A stretch of DNA of 64,000 nt from Arthrobacter rhombi. Its GTDB lineage: Bacteria > Actinomycetota > Actinomycetes > Actinomycetales > Micrococcaceae. The stretch lies in contig NZ_FUHW01000044.1 in the NCBI RefSeq assembly GCF_900163545.1, forward strand, positions 124,001 to 188,000, read 5' to 3'. The notes beneath the pieces were generated by a model. The model made no database searches, was not told where the DNA came from, and was given only the letters and a program-made list of their open reading frames with translations. The position numbers were made by a program, and so were the translations under genes. This document shows, piece by piece, positions 38,760 to 48,076 of this stretch (positions are counted from its first letter, which is position 1; every line of letters begins with the position of its first letter).

Positions 38760-39704
38760 GTGACTGACGACTCCCAGACCCCCCACACCGCCTCCGGGCA
38801 GGACCCCGAGCAGAACCCCCGGGGGAATCCGGAGACACCGCGACTACTCGGCGCCACCGATATTCGCCGACTTGCCGCGGAGCTGGACGTCCGGCCGACC
38901 AAGACGCTGGGCCAGAACTTCGTCATCGACGGCAATACCATCCGACGGATCGTGTCCGCGGCGCGGATCGACCCGGAGGAAACCGTCTTGGAAGTCGGCC
39001 CCGGACTGGGTTCCCTGACCCTGGGGCTGCTCGACGCCGCCCAACGGGTTGTTGCCGTGGAAATCGACCCCAAACTGGCCGAACGCCTGCCCCGAACCAT
39101 CAACGAATTCCGTCCGGCCCTGTCTTCCAACCTTGACGTCGTCCTGGGGGATGCGATGCGGGTCACCGAGCTGCCGCACGAGCCCACCTCGCTGGTCGCC
39201 AACCTGCCCTATAACGTGGCCGTTCCCGTGGTCCTGCACCTGCTCGAACACTTTCCCAGCCTGCGGCACGGACTGGTCATGGTCCAGGACGAAGTGGCCG
39301 ACAGGCTCTGCGCGGGGCCCGGAAACAAGACGTACGGCATCCCCAGCCTCAAGGCCGCCTGGTACGGCACGATGCGCAAGGCGGGGGTCATCGGGATGAA
39401 CGTGTTCTGGCCGGCGCCGAAAATCTCCTCGGGCCTGGTCTCCTTCGAACGCCATGAACCACCGCAGACCACGGCCAGCCGCTCAGAGGTCTTTTCCGCC
39501 ATCGACGCGGCCTTCGCCCAACGCCGTAAGACCTTGCGGGCCGCACTGGCTGGTTGGGCCGGGGGAGCGGACGCCGCCGAACGGGCGCTCCGTGGCGCAG
39601 GGGTGGACCCGCAAGCCCGCGGGGAACGGCTCGTCATCGAAGATTTCGCCCGTATCGCCGAGGCACGGAACCTGGCCGGGCACGATCATGGGGTCGGGGC
39701 ATGA
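38760..39704 (+). CDS. rsmA: 16S rRNA dimethyladenosine transferase (A1518/A1519)
   Basis: KsgA/RsmA dimethylates two adjacent adenosines in helix 45 late in 30S assembly, using SAM. It is 314 residues. Motifs: [31 protein letters not shown] for SAM binding, and the catalytic [12 protein letters not shown] start at 38760 (VTDDSQTPH) with AGGA upstream; the in-frame extension to 38712 is poor. Its stop overlaps the ispE start. Confidence 0.96.
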   Translation: MTDDSQTPHTASGQDPEQNPRGNPETPRLLGATDIRRLAAELDVRPTKTLGQNFVIDGNTIRRIVSAARIDPEETVLEVGPGLGSLTLGLLDAAQRVVAVEIDPKLAERLPRTINEFRPALSSNLDVVLGDAMRVTELPHEPTSLVANLPYNVAVPVVLHLLEHFPSLRHGLVMVQDEVADRLCAGPGNKTYGIPSLKAAWYGTMRKAGVIGMNVFWPAPKISSGLVSFERHEPPQTTASRSEVFSAIDAAFAQRRKTLRAALAGWAGGADAAERALRGAGVDPQARGERLVIEDFARIAEARNLAGHDHGVGA

Positions 39705-40621
39705 GCCAGACCGTCGTGGCCCGCGCCCCCGGGAAGATCAACATCTACTTCCGGGTCGGGGCCCCCCGGGAGGACGGGTACCACCCGGTGGCCAGCCTGT
39801 ATCTGGCGGTCTCCCTCTTTGAGGATGTGGCCGCCACGGCTCGCGATGACGGACTCATCACCGTCGGACTGAGTGAGGACTCCACCGCTGTGGAGGACCC
39901 GGAGTCCTTCCCGCTGGGGGAGGACAATCTCGTCATCCGTGCCGCGCGCCTGCTGGCCGAACACACCGGCTCCGAGGCAGGGGTCCACCTGGAGATCACC
40001 AAGCGGGTGCCGATCGCCGGTGGCATGGGCGGGGGATCGGCGGATGCCGCGGCGGCCCTGGTGGCCTGCAACGGCCTGTGGGGAACCGGACTGAACCGTG
40101 AGGAACTCGGACGGCTCGGGGCCCGGCTCGGTGCCGACGTGCCCTTCGCCCTCTCGGGAGGTGCCGCCGTCGGACTGGGCGTCGGCGACGAACTTTCACC
40201 CCTGTTATTGCGCAGCCGCACCGACTGGGTCCTGGCCCTGGCGAGCTACGGTTTGTCGACCCCCGCGGTGTACCAACAACTGGATATCCTGCGCGGCGAT
40301 GAAGCCATCGAGGAGCCCCGGGCCGTGGACCCACAGGTGGTCCAGGCACTCGTCGCCCACGATCTGGTGTTATTGCCCGGCCTCTTGGACAACGACCTCA
40401 CCAGTGCCGCGGTCCACCTGGCACCCGAGCTGACGGCGGTCATGGACATGGGCCGCCAGGCCGGGGCCCTGACGGCCCTCGTCTCCGGATCCGGACCCAC
40501 GATCGCCTTGCTGGCGCAGGACCAGGCACATGCTGACGAACTAGCGACCGTGCTGATCGACGAAGCAGGCATTGACACGCAGACCGTGCACGGCCCGGTC
40601 CACGGAGCCCAGATCATCTGA
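39701..40621 (+). CDS. ispE: 4-diphosphocytidyl-2-C-methyl-D-erythritol kinase
   Basis: GHMP kinase of the MEP isoprenoid pathway that phosphorylates CDP-methylerythritol; supplies precursors of the polyprenyl carriers used by the window's glycosyltransferases. It is 306 residues. [14 protein letters not shown] is the N-terminal substrate motif, [17 protein letters not shown] the ATP-binding loop, and [13 protein letters not shown] the third GHMP motif. ATG overlaps the rsmA stop (ATGA). Confidence 0.96.
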   Translation: MSQTVVARAPGKINIYFRVGAPREDGYHPVASLYLAVSLFEDVAATARDDGLITVGLSEDSTAVEDPESFPLGEDNLVIRAARLLAEHTGSEAGVHLEITKRVPIAGGMGGGSADAAAALVACNGLWGTGLNREELGRLGARLGADVPFALSGGAAVGLGVGDELSPLLLRSRTDWVLALASYGLSTPAVYQQLDILRGDEAIEEPRAVDPQVVQALVAHDLVLLPGLLDNDLTSAAVHLAPELTAVMDMGRQAGALTALVSGSGPTIALLAQDQAHADELATVLIDEAGIDTQTVHGPVHGAQII

Positions 40622-40693
40622 CGCCGACGCAGCGGGCCCTCCACCGGGCCCACCGGCTACCCTCAAACCCCACCGACGAAGGAACATATTACT

Positions 40694-42508
40694 TTGGCAC
40701 ATCTGCTCGGCGCGGAGAACGTCTCCGTCGCCTTCGCCACCCGCACCATCTTGGACGGGGTCACCCTCGGCCTGGAACAAGGCGACCGCATCGGCATGGT
40801 CGGGCGCAACGGTGACGGCAAATCAACGCTCATGCGTCTACTGGCCCGACGCCAGGACCCGGACTCCGGACGGGTGACCCAGCGCAGCGACGCCCAGGTC
40901 GGGTACCTCGACCAGCAGGATGTCTTGGACGGCGACCTCGAAGTCGGTCAGGCGATCGTCGGCGACGCCGCCGCCCACGAATGGGCGTCGAACCCGAAGA
41001 TCCGCGAGATCATGGGGGGTTTGGTCGGGGAAGTCGACTGGAATGCCCGGGTCTGTGATCTCTCCGGCGGGCAGCGCCGCCGTGTGGCCCTGGCGAAACT
41101 GCTGATCGGCGACGATGACGTCATCATGCTGGACGAACCGACCAACCACCTCGACGTCGAAGGGGTCGCCTGGCTGGCCGATCACCTCAAACGTCGCTGG
41201 CGGGCGAACCAAGGGGCCCTGCTGGTCATCACCCACGACCGCTGGTTCCTCGACGAGATCAGCACCCGCACCTGGGAAGTGCACGACGGGATCGTGGAGG
41301 CCTTCGACGGCGGGTACGCCGCCTACGTGCTCGCCCGCGCCGAACGCGACAGGTCCGCAGCCGTGACCGAAGGCAAACGCCAGCAACTGGTCAAGAAGGA
41401 ATTGGCCTGGTTGCGTCGCGGCGCTCCGGCGCGCACGGCGAAACCGAAGTTCAGGATCGATGCGGCCAACTCGATCATCGCCGATGTCCCGCAACCGCGT
41501 GACACCGTCGCCCTGTCCAAAATGGCGACGGCCCGTCTGGGCAAGGACGTCCTGGATCTGGAACATGTCTCGCTGACCTACGACGGCGGTGCCCCACTGT
41601 TCAAGAACGTCACCCTGCGGTTGGCTCCCGGGGAACGGCTGGGCATCGTGGGGGTCAACGGGTCGGGCAAATCAACGCTGTTGCGTCTGCTCAACGGCGA
41701 GGTCGAACCCACCGAAGGCCGCATCAAACGCGGCAAAACCGTCCAGACGGCCGTGCTGACCCAGGAAGTCACCGAACTCGATGAACTCTCCAACCGACGC
41801 GTCATCGAAGTCATCCAGGACGAGAAGAACGTCTTCAGCATCGGAGGCAGGGAAGTCTCCGCGGGGCAGCTGATCGAGCAGCTCGGCTTCACCCAGGAAA
41901 AGCAGTGGACTCCGGTCCGTGACCTCTCAGGTGGTGAACGACGACGGCTGCAACTGCTCAGACTCTTGGTGGGCGAACCCAATGTGTTGATGCTTGACGA
42001 ACCGACCAACGATCTGGACACCGATACGCTGGCCGCCGTCGAGGACCTCTTGGATTCCTGGCCGGGAACCCTCGTGGTGGTCAGCCACGACCGCTACCTC
42101 CTCGAGCGCGTCACCGACCACCAGGTGGCCTTGCTGGGCGACGGACAGATCCGCGACCTGCCCGGCGGCGTCGAACAGTACCTGGAATTGCGCTCCGGGG
42201 CCGGAACCGGCGGAGCCACCACCGGGCCGGCAGCCCCCGAGGCGGCAGGAAAAGGTGCGGTTGCCTCCGGTGCAGAGGTCAGCGAGGCCGAGAAACGTGA
42301 GGCCCGCAAAGAAATCAACAGGATCGACAGGAAACTCGCCAAACTTTCGGCGCAGGAGGAACGCCTCCACGCGAAGATGGCCACGGCTTCTGCGGGCATG
42401 GACATCGATGGCCTTTCGGCACTGAACGCCGAGCTCAAGGAACTGCAGTCCGAGCATGAGGCCCTCGAAGAGGCCTGGCTGGAAGCTGCCGAAGCCGCCG
42501 GACAGTAG
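40694..42508 (+). CDS. ABC-F family ATPase
   Basis: Soluble tandem ABC protein of 604 residues without transmembrane helices; ABC-F proteins act on the ribosome in translation or antibiotic protection. Two nucleotide-binding domains: Walker A GRNGDGKST and GVNGSGKST, signatures LSGGQRRRVALAK and LSGGERRRLQLLR, Walker B LDEPTNHLD and LDEPTNDLD, and a C-terminal charged coiled coil (about residues 530-600). TTG start at 40694 with GAAGGA. It lies between ispE and tRNA-Gln, its usual actinobacterial place, so a housekeeping role is more likely than acquired resistance. Confidence 0.94.
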   Translation: MAHLLGAENVSVAFATRTILDGVTLGLEQGDRIGMVGRNGDGKSTLMRLLARRQDPDSGRVTQRSDAQVGYLDQQDVLDGDLEVGQAIVGDAAAHEWASNPKIREIMGGLVGEVDWNARVCDLSGGQRRRVALAKLLIGDDDVIMLDEPTNHLDVEGVAWLADHLKRRWRANQGALLVITHDRWFLDEISTRTWEVHDGIVEAFDGGYAAYVLARAERDRSAAVTEGKRQQLVKKELAWLRRGAPARTAKPKFRIDAANSIIADVPQPRDTVALSKMATARLGKDVLDLEHVSLTYDGGAPLFKNVTLRLAPGERLGIVGVNGSGKSTLLRLLNGEVEPTEGRIKRGKTVQTAVLTQEVTELDELSNRRVIEVIQDEKNVFSIGGREVSAGQLIEQLGFTQEKQWTPVRDLSGGERRRLQLLRLLVGEPNVLMLDEPTNDLDTDTLAAVEDLLDSWPGTLVVVSHDRYLLERVTDHQVALLGDGQIRDLPGGVEQYLELRSGAGTGGATTGPAAPEAAGKGAVASGAEVSEAEKREARKEINRIDRKLAKLSAQEERLHAKMATASAGMDIDGLSALNAELKELQSEHEALEEAWLEAAEAAGQ

Positions 42509-42560
42509 CTGCTCGGGTTTATGGCAGAATAGTTAACCGTGTTCCCCCTGCGGGACATGA

Positions 42561-42632
42561 TCCGCCCTGGTGTAATGGCAGCACCCCAGCCTTTGGAGCT
42601 GTGGAGTATAGGTTCGAATCCTATGGGCGGAA
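42561..42632 (+). tRNA. tRNA-Gln (anticodon TTG)
   Basis: A 72-base cloverleaf. The acceptor stem TCCGCCC (42561-42567) pairs with GGGCGGA (42625-42631), discriminator A. The anticodon loop CTTTGGA (42591-42597) gives anticodon TTG for CAA. The T arm is ATAGG-TTCGAAT-CCTAT. The outermost anticodon-stem pair is C against T. CCA is not encoded. It marks the point where conserved core genes give way to accessory-type genes. Confidence 0.95.
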
Positions 42633-42766
42633 CCCCCGAAAAAGCGTCATACAGAAGTCCATCTCCCGCTGCCCCATCGCGCCGTTCTGAGGCAGGGCTT
42701 AGGATGGTTTTGATGGCCCGCGCCAGCCCGCCGGCCACCAGTCGTTCCGGGGGAAGGCGGTCAACA

Positions 42767-45241
42767 GTGCACACTCAGTGGCACGGCCTGGGGACGCGTG
42801 GGCACTCATGGTGGTTGGAATCGGACGCATTGTGGATCACCGACGTGGCGCGCAGGGCCGCCGCTGGCAACGGAGTGCTGCTCTACGGCGAACCCGGTGC
42901 CGGGCAAGACGAGCTGGCCAGCGAAGTCGTCCAGCGGATCGGAACCGGAAATGGGCAGGTGGAGCTTTCCTGCCCGCCCGACGTTGAAACCGGTCAGCAA
43001 CTCGAACGGTTGGTCAACGAACCGCCAGCACCAGGGCTCGTTCTCTTCATTGCGGACCTCTCGGCCTTCGACGGTCCAGAGGTCGAACTGGTCTCCCGTC
43101 TGGTCATCCGCCACGGGGCAGTCGTCGTCGCGGTCAGTGCCGACCCGCAAGGGGCCCCGGACGCACCCCTGTCCCGTTACCTGAGGTTGGATCGCGCCCG
43201 GGTGCTTGACCTGTCGTTGAACCGCGCCACGGAGTACCTCCAGAGGGGGCTCGGTGGGTCGCTGAGTGGACCAGCGGCCTATGCCATCTGGAATAGTGGC
43301 GCCGGAAATCGGTCGATGATGCGCATGATTTCCGCTGACTGGATCGAGATGGGGTACCTGGTCCAGGAGGATGGGGTCTGGGTCATTCGAAGTACAGATT
43401 TCCCGGCCGGTCCCCGGCTCGTGAGGCACTGGAAGCAACGACTGGCCCGGTTCGGCGTCGACGTCCGTCAGGTGTTCGAACTGCTGGCACTTGCGCATGA
43501 ACTTCCGCTGAGCGTCGTACTGGAAATCGGTGGAAACGCCGTGGACACGGTCCATGAACTGGGGTATTTGCGCTTGGACGAGTCTGCGGGCCGTGATGCG
43601 AGTTTGAGGGGAACCGTTAATTCCGCTGCGATTGCCGATCAAGTTCCACCTGGACGGAGCCGAGAGTTGCTAGACCGCGTCACCGATTACGTTGACGGAC
43701 TGGGCATCATGCGGCCAGTCGGCCTCATTGCTTGGCGGTTACGCTGCGGACTGCCAGTTCATCCTGCCCGATTGCTAGAGGGAGCGGAGCACCGGCTGCA
43801 TTCCTTCACTCCCACACAGGCCATCGACCTCTTGACGATGAGCCGGCCGGATGAAGTACCAGAACGTGCGGCTGGTGTCCGTATCGGGGCACTTCTCGCT
43901 GCTGGATATTTTGTGGACAGTGGATCGTTGGCGGTACTTCTGGGAGAGGGGGGCGCGGCGGACACGCGGGGAGCAGCACTGCGGGCTCTTTCGCCTGAAA
44001 CAGCTACGGCCATGCAACTGATCAGGGCGACGTGGGACGGTGACTTCCGGCAGCTGCTGGAACAGACTGATCGACCAAAATTACCCGAGGGAGTCATGTG
44101 GCTCTGGCAGGAAATGGTCCACGAAGCCCAGGTGATGACCGGTGACGTTTCAGCGGGCCGCCAGGCCCAACGAGGGCTCTTGCGGTTGCTGGAACAGACA
44201 GACACCGCACCGTTCCTCGTCCAACGGTGCCGGTTGGCGCTTTTCGATTTGGAGTTGGTGACGGGCGAATGGGGTCGGGCGGTAGGGACCCTGTCCAGTG
44301 GGTGGGACTCGGATTCGATGGGCACGGGGCAGGAGGGGAGAGGCTCGCTCTATGCGGCCCTCGCGGAGGCGATGACCGGACGTTTTGATGACTCGCTCGA
44401 ACACCTGGACCGCGAAATACCGCAGCTCAAGGTCCTGGGACGCTTCGATATCCTCCCCTTGGCACATTCTGTCCGGGCCTTTGCCTGGGCCAAGTCCGGC
44501 AACCGGCCGGAAGCGCTGAGGGCTTTGGCCGCCGTGGAACAGCAGCCGATCGCAGGTGCTGGCGGTATCTGGCGGATCCGTTGGGCCGGCGGCTTCTTCT
44601 GGGCCCACGCAATGGCCCTGGTCGGGCGGGTCGAAGAGGCCACTGAGTGGCTGATGGCCTTCGCTGCCCGGGACCGCGAACTAGGTAATGTCTCACAAGA
44701 ACTGATGGCTCTCTCCGCTGCCCTGCAATGGGGGCATGCTCCCGCCATGGAGCTTCTAGAGGAAGCAGCTGAACGGGCCGACGGCAGATTTGCCGAGGCC
44801 TGCACGTGGACTGTTCGTGGCCTGCGGACCGCTGACCCGCGAGAGCTTGAATACGGCGCATTGCTGTTGCGCTCCCTGGGCCACTATCTGTTGGCGGACT
44901 TCGTGCAGGAAGAACTTGAAAGGCTGAACGGCCCCTGCCCGGAGCAGAACGGGCTCCCGGCGGTGGTTGCTCCCCACCGCGACCAGCCGCTATCGGCCAG
45001 CGAGGTGGTGAGTGAGTCAGCATGGGCAAGCCTGACCCCACGTCAGCGGGCGATCGTCGACTACGTACTTATAGACGACAGTAACGGGGAGATAGCCCAC
45101 AAATTGGGGTTGTCCGTACGCACTATCGAGAGCCACCTCTATTTGGCCTACGCGAAGCTGAACGTAGCCAACCGTGCGGAACTACGCGGAATCGTCAACC
45201 GACAGCCTACCGAGTCGCGGAATGTGACTCCGCACACTTAA
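42767..45241 (+). CDS. Large LuxR-family regulator 1 (LAL/STAND type, degenerate Walker A)
   Basis: Protein of 824 residues: N-terminal ATPase-like domain, a long helical-repeat middle of TPR-like character (about residues 300-740), and a C-terminal LuxR HTH (about 754-813) with GEIAHKLGLSVRTIESHLY. The Walker A position reads GEPGAGQDE (41-49), with glutamine at residue 47 where nucleotide-binding proteins have lysine, so ATP binding is doubtful. GTG 42767 follows GGAAGG; upstream in-frame sequence runs into tRNA-Gln. First of three tandem paralogues; signal and targets unknown. Confidence 0.85.
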   Translation: MHTQWHGLGTRGHSWWLESDALWITDVARRAAAGNGVLLYGEPGAGQDELASEVVQRIGTGNGQVELSCPPDVETGQQLERLVNEPPAPGLVLFIADLSAFDGPEVELVSRLVIRHGAVVVAVSADPQGAPDAPLSRYLRLDRARVLDLSLNRATEYLQRGLGGSLSGPAAYAIWNSGAGNRSMMRMISADWIEMGYLVQEDGVWVIRSTDFPAGPRLVRHWKQRLARFGVDVRQVFELLALAHELPLSVVLEIGGNAVDTVHELGYLRLDESAGRDASLRGTVNSAAIADQVPPGRSRELLDRVTDYVDGLGIMRPVGLIAWRLRCGLPVHPARLLEGAEHRLHSFTPTQAIDLLTMSRPDEVPERAAGVRIGALLAAGYFVDSGSLAVLLGEGGAADTRGAALRALSPETATAMQLIRATWDGDFRQLLEQTDRPKLPEGVMWLWQEMVHEAQVMTGDVSAGRQAQRGLLRLLEQTDTAPFLVQRCRLALFDLELVTGEWGRAVGTLSSGWDSDSMGTGQEGRGSLYAALAEAMTGRFDDSLEHLDREIPQLKVLGRFDILPLAHSVRAFAWAKSGNRPEALRALAAVEQQPIAGAGGIWRIRWAGGFFWAHAMALVGRVEEATEWLMAFAARDRELGNVSQELMALSAALQWGHAPAMELLEEAAERADGRFAEACTWTVRGLRTADPRELEYGALLLRSLGHYLLADFVQEELERLNGPCPEQNGLPAVVAPHRDQPLSASEVVSESAWASLTPRQRAIVDYVLIDDSNGEIAHKLGLSVRTIESHLYLAYAKLNVANRAELRGIVNRQPTESRNVTPHT

Positions 45242-45385
45242 GTACGAATACATAAAGATGAGTGATGGATTGCGCTATCCACTGATGTAACTGTCGGGGC
45301 GGAGCCCTATGGTGAGTTTTGAAGGCCCCGTCCGCATGGTCGAACGGGCTGAACAAGAGGCACCACACTGGGGGCGGTAGAGCAA

Positions 45386-48076
45386 GTGCAGGTTTTTGCG
45401 AAGACATCACCGGAAGCCGACGGCGTTTCCACCGGAGTACAAGCCGCAGGGGCACAGCCCGTGGCGAAGAACTTGAATTTTGAGACTCGGGACGAACCTA
45501 TTGCTGCCATCCGAGCCGGGCTTAGTGACACGGGTCTCGGGGGCTTGGTGATCGTCGGACCGGCCGGAAGTGGGCGTCGTGCTGTCTTTGACGAAGCACT
45601 CGCCTCACTTGATCCGAACCCGTTCGTTGTTCACCTCACGGGCAGCCCCTACGTTGCCCAGATGCGTCATGGTGTCATTTCTTTCGTTCTGTCCCAGCTC
45701 GAATCCGGAACATTTTCCACTCGCCACGAACTCGTCCACGGTTTGGCCGATCTCCTATGCCCCGAGGGCCGGCGGAGCGTGGTCACGCTCGGAAACCCGG
45801 AACAGGTTGATCCCGACTCCGCCGCGATCCTGGCCCAGCTAGCAGCCATGAAGAAGATTTGGCTGGTGGCCGTTTGCGAACAACTGGTGGAACTCCCCGC
45901 TGACCTCTTGGCGATGCACCGCTCCGGGCAGCTGCAGCGAGTTACGGTCCGCAGCATGGACGTACGCCACACCCGCAGATTCCTTGAAGGTGAGTTGGGC
46001 GGCCCGATTTCAACGTTTGCTGCGGCGGCGTTATGGCACCTCACCAGCAGTAACCGGGACGTTTTGCGCCCGTTGGTTCGCGATCTGGTGGGTGCAGGGA
46101 AACTGCGACTGCAGTCGGGCTGCTGGGTCCTCGCCCACGGTGGCCTCCGCATGGGGCCGTCGTTGCGGGCGCAGGCGACTCGTTGGATGTCAGGGTTGGA
46201 CCAGAAGGAGCGGAAGGTCCTCGATCTTCTCGCGCTGGGAGGGCCCGCGACATCCGGGGATCTGCGAGACGGTGGCCTGGAGGAGCAAATCGTTGGATTG
46301 CGGGCCCGTGGTTTGGTGACGGTCGGAGAACTCCCCGTGGGCCAGGTCAAGTTGCGCATTCCGCTTCTGGGGCATTATTTGCGGGAAGGCATGGACGACG
46401 GGCAGCGTCCCGAGATCGAAACACTCCTGACGCGGGTACACCGTGACCCGCAGGTCGCACGTATTCTTACCGAGGTCACCGCGATGCGAGAACTGGGCAA
46501 CTTCGAGGCGCTCGTCGCAGTCGTCGAGGAATATGATCATCACGGAGGAGCGACGAGTGAAGCCTGGTTGGTGGACGGATACCGGCAGATGCGAATTCTG
46601 GATCAGACCATCGATGCGCTGGTCGTCCTCGGCTGGCACGGCCGCGCCAGCGCACGCCTTGCCCGCGCACAGGAGGAAATCTCCGCCGCTCTGCTGAACG
46701 TCCCCCGGGACGAAGAGCTGTTGCGCGCACGCCAAACGCTGCGGATTATGAGGGCACAGATGGCACTGGTCGAAGGCCGTCCCACTGCGGTGGAGGGCAT
46801 CCTCGGTGGAGTAATTCCGGCCCAAGTTAGCGCTGATGAACGTCCCGGTTCCGACGGTGGAGGGCCGCTGGACACACTGTGGGCTAGCGAAGCACTCCAT
46901 TTCCGGGCGATGTCTGTCCAAGCTGAGGCTTGGGCCATGACCTCTCGACAAACCGAAGCATTGCGCATGGTGCAGCGGATCCGTGCCGACATGGATGGAT
47001 TGGGCACCACGGGAATTCTGGATCAGGTGATCAGCGAAGCGGACTGTGCCGCCATCGAATTGGCGGGGTTGAGGGTTCAACTCTTATCAGGGCAGTGGAA
47101 TGAATGTGCTCGTGGTGCCCGGGCGCTGGCCAAAGGACGATATGCCGATCCGCGTGCCATCGCCTACGCCGATATCGTTCTTGGAATTCTTGGTGCGTTG
47201 GCGGCAGAAACGGGGTCGGCACTGGGAGTGCTCCTGCCCGCCCAGCAGCAGCTGGACGTCGACGCCGAATCGACTGAGCGCGCGGTTGTCGAAGCCGCAG
47301 TGGCCTACTGCCTGACCGAGCAAGGCCGAGGAGACGAAGCCGTGGAATTACTCCTCAACGCCCCATCGGTCCTTGAACGCATGCTTCCCATGAATTTTTT
47401 CTCGTGGGCTGCGGAGGTCCTTTCCTCGCTGGCTCTGGCCGGCGTAGGATCGCCACACTCCGCAAGACGGCGTGTATTGACCTTGGTGGAGAGAGCCGAA
47501 AAGGCCGGTAGCGAGGGGCTGGTCATCTACTCCCTCGTCGTGGCCCTGCGTCTGGGGGAACACGACGTGGCACCCCGGCTCAAGAAACTTGCCGCGGAGC
47601 ACCCTGGGGACGGCTTCCGTTCCTACGGACGATTGGCCAGAGGAATGATGGAGGCCGACTCCTCGGAATTGTGCGAGGCACTCGAGGAGCTCTCCGAGCT
47701 CGGTGAGACCTTGCACGCAGGGGACGCCTCCAACAGTTTCGTCGACGCGATGAGCCCGAAGGATCGACGACGGGTGGCCGCTGCGCGGTCCAGATCTCAG
47801 CAGGGGGATGGACATGGACCGTCAACGGGTGCGGTTCCGCTGCAGGAAGTGACCGATGAGCCAGCATGGCTGGGCGAACTGACTAAACGGGAGGCGCAAA
47901 TCGCCTTGCGCGTGGTTTCCGGGATGTCCAACGCAGAAATTGCCCGACAGAGTGGGGTTTCGGTACGCACCGTCGAAGGGCACCTTTACCAAGTATATTC
48001 CAAACTCCAGGTCCGCAATCGGCAGGAACTCGCTGGCCTCGACCGTGCTAGCCGGTTCCCGGTGGGCGCCCGATGA
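45386..48076 (+). CDS. Large LuxR-family regulator 2 (LAL/STAND type, degenerate Walker A and B)
   Basis: Protein of 896 residues with the same layout as its neighbours: ATPase-like N-terminus, helical-repeat centre, LuxR HTH at about 830-885 (AEIARQSGVSVRTVEGHLY). Walker A reads GPAGSGRRA with arginine at residue 64 in place of lysine, and the Walker B region SVVTLGNPEQVDP has Asn where Asp is expected. The reading frame is intact and long, which argues for function without ATP hydrolysis. GTG start after GGGGGCGG. Its stop overlaps the start of regulator 3 (ATGA), so these two are made together. Confidence 0.85.
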   Translation: MQVFAKTSPEADGVSTGVQAAGAQPVAKNLNFETRDEPIAAIRAGLSDTGLGGLVIVGPAGSGRRAVFDEALASLDPNPFVVHLTGSPYVAQMRHGVISFVLSQLESGTFSTRHELVHGLADLLCPEGRRSVVTLGNPEQVDPDSAAILAQLAAMKKIWLVAVCEQLVELPADLLAMHRSGQLQRVTVRSMDVRHTRRFLEGELGGPISTFAAAALWHLTSSNRDVLRPLVRDLVGAGKLRLQSGCWVLAHGGLRMGPSLRAQATRWMSGLDQKERKVLDLLALGGPATSGDLRDGGLEEQIVGLRARGLVTVGELPVGQVKLRIPLLGHYLREGMDDGQRPEIETLLTRVHRDPQVARILTEVTAMRELGNFEALVAVVEEYDHHGGATSEAWLVDGYRQMRILDQTIDALVVLGWHGRASARLARAQEEISAALLNVPRDEELLRARQTLRIMRAQMALVEGRPTAVEGILGGVIPAQVSADERPGSDGGGPLDTLWASEALHFRAMSVQAEAWAMTSRQTEALRMVQRIRADMDGLGTTGILDQVISEADCAAIELAGLRVQLLSGQWNECARGARALAKGRYADPRAIAYADIVLGILGALAAETGSALGVLLPAQQQLDVDAESTERAVVEAAVAYCLTEQGRGDEAVELLLNAPSVLERMLPMNFFSWAAEVLSSLALAGVGSPHSARRRVLTLVERAEKAGSEGLVIYSLVVALRLGEHDVAPRLKKLAAEHPGDGFRSYGRLARGMMEADSSELCEALEELSELGETLHAGDASNSFVDAMSPKDRRRVAAARSRSQQGDGHGPSTGAVPLQEVTDEPAWLGELTKREAQIALRVVSGMSNAEIARQSGVSVRTVEGHLYQVYSKLQVRNRQELAGLDRASRFPVGAR

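Noticed and set aside
40694..42508. ABC-F gene as an acquired antibiotic-resistance determinant
   Set aside because: Its place between ispE and tRNA-Gln is conserved in related bacteria and its composition matches its neighbours, so a housekeeping role is more likely.
42767..48076. Regulators 1 and 2 as pseudogenes
   Set aside because: Both frames are full length, keep complete LuxR DNA-binding domains and show no frameshift, so decay is unlikely despite the lost P-loop lysines.
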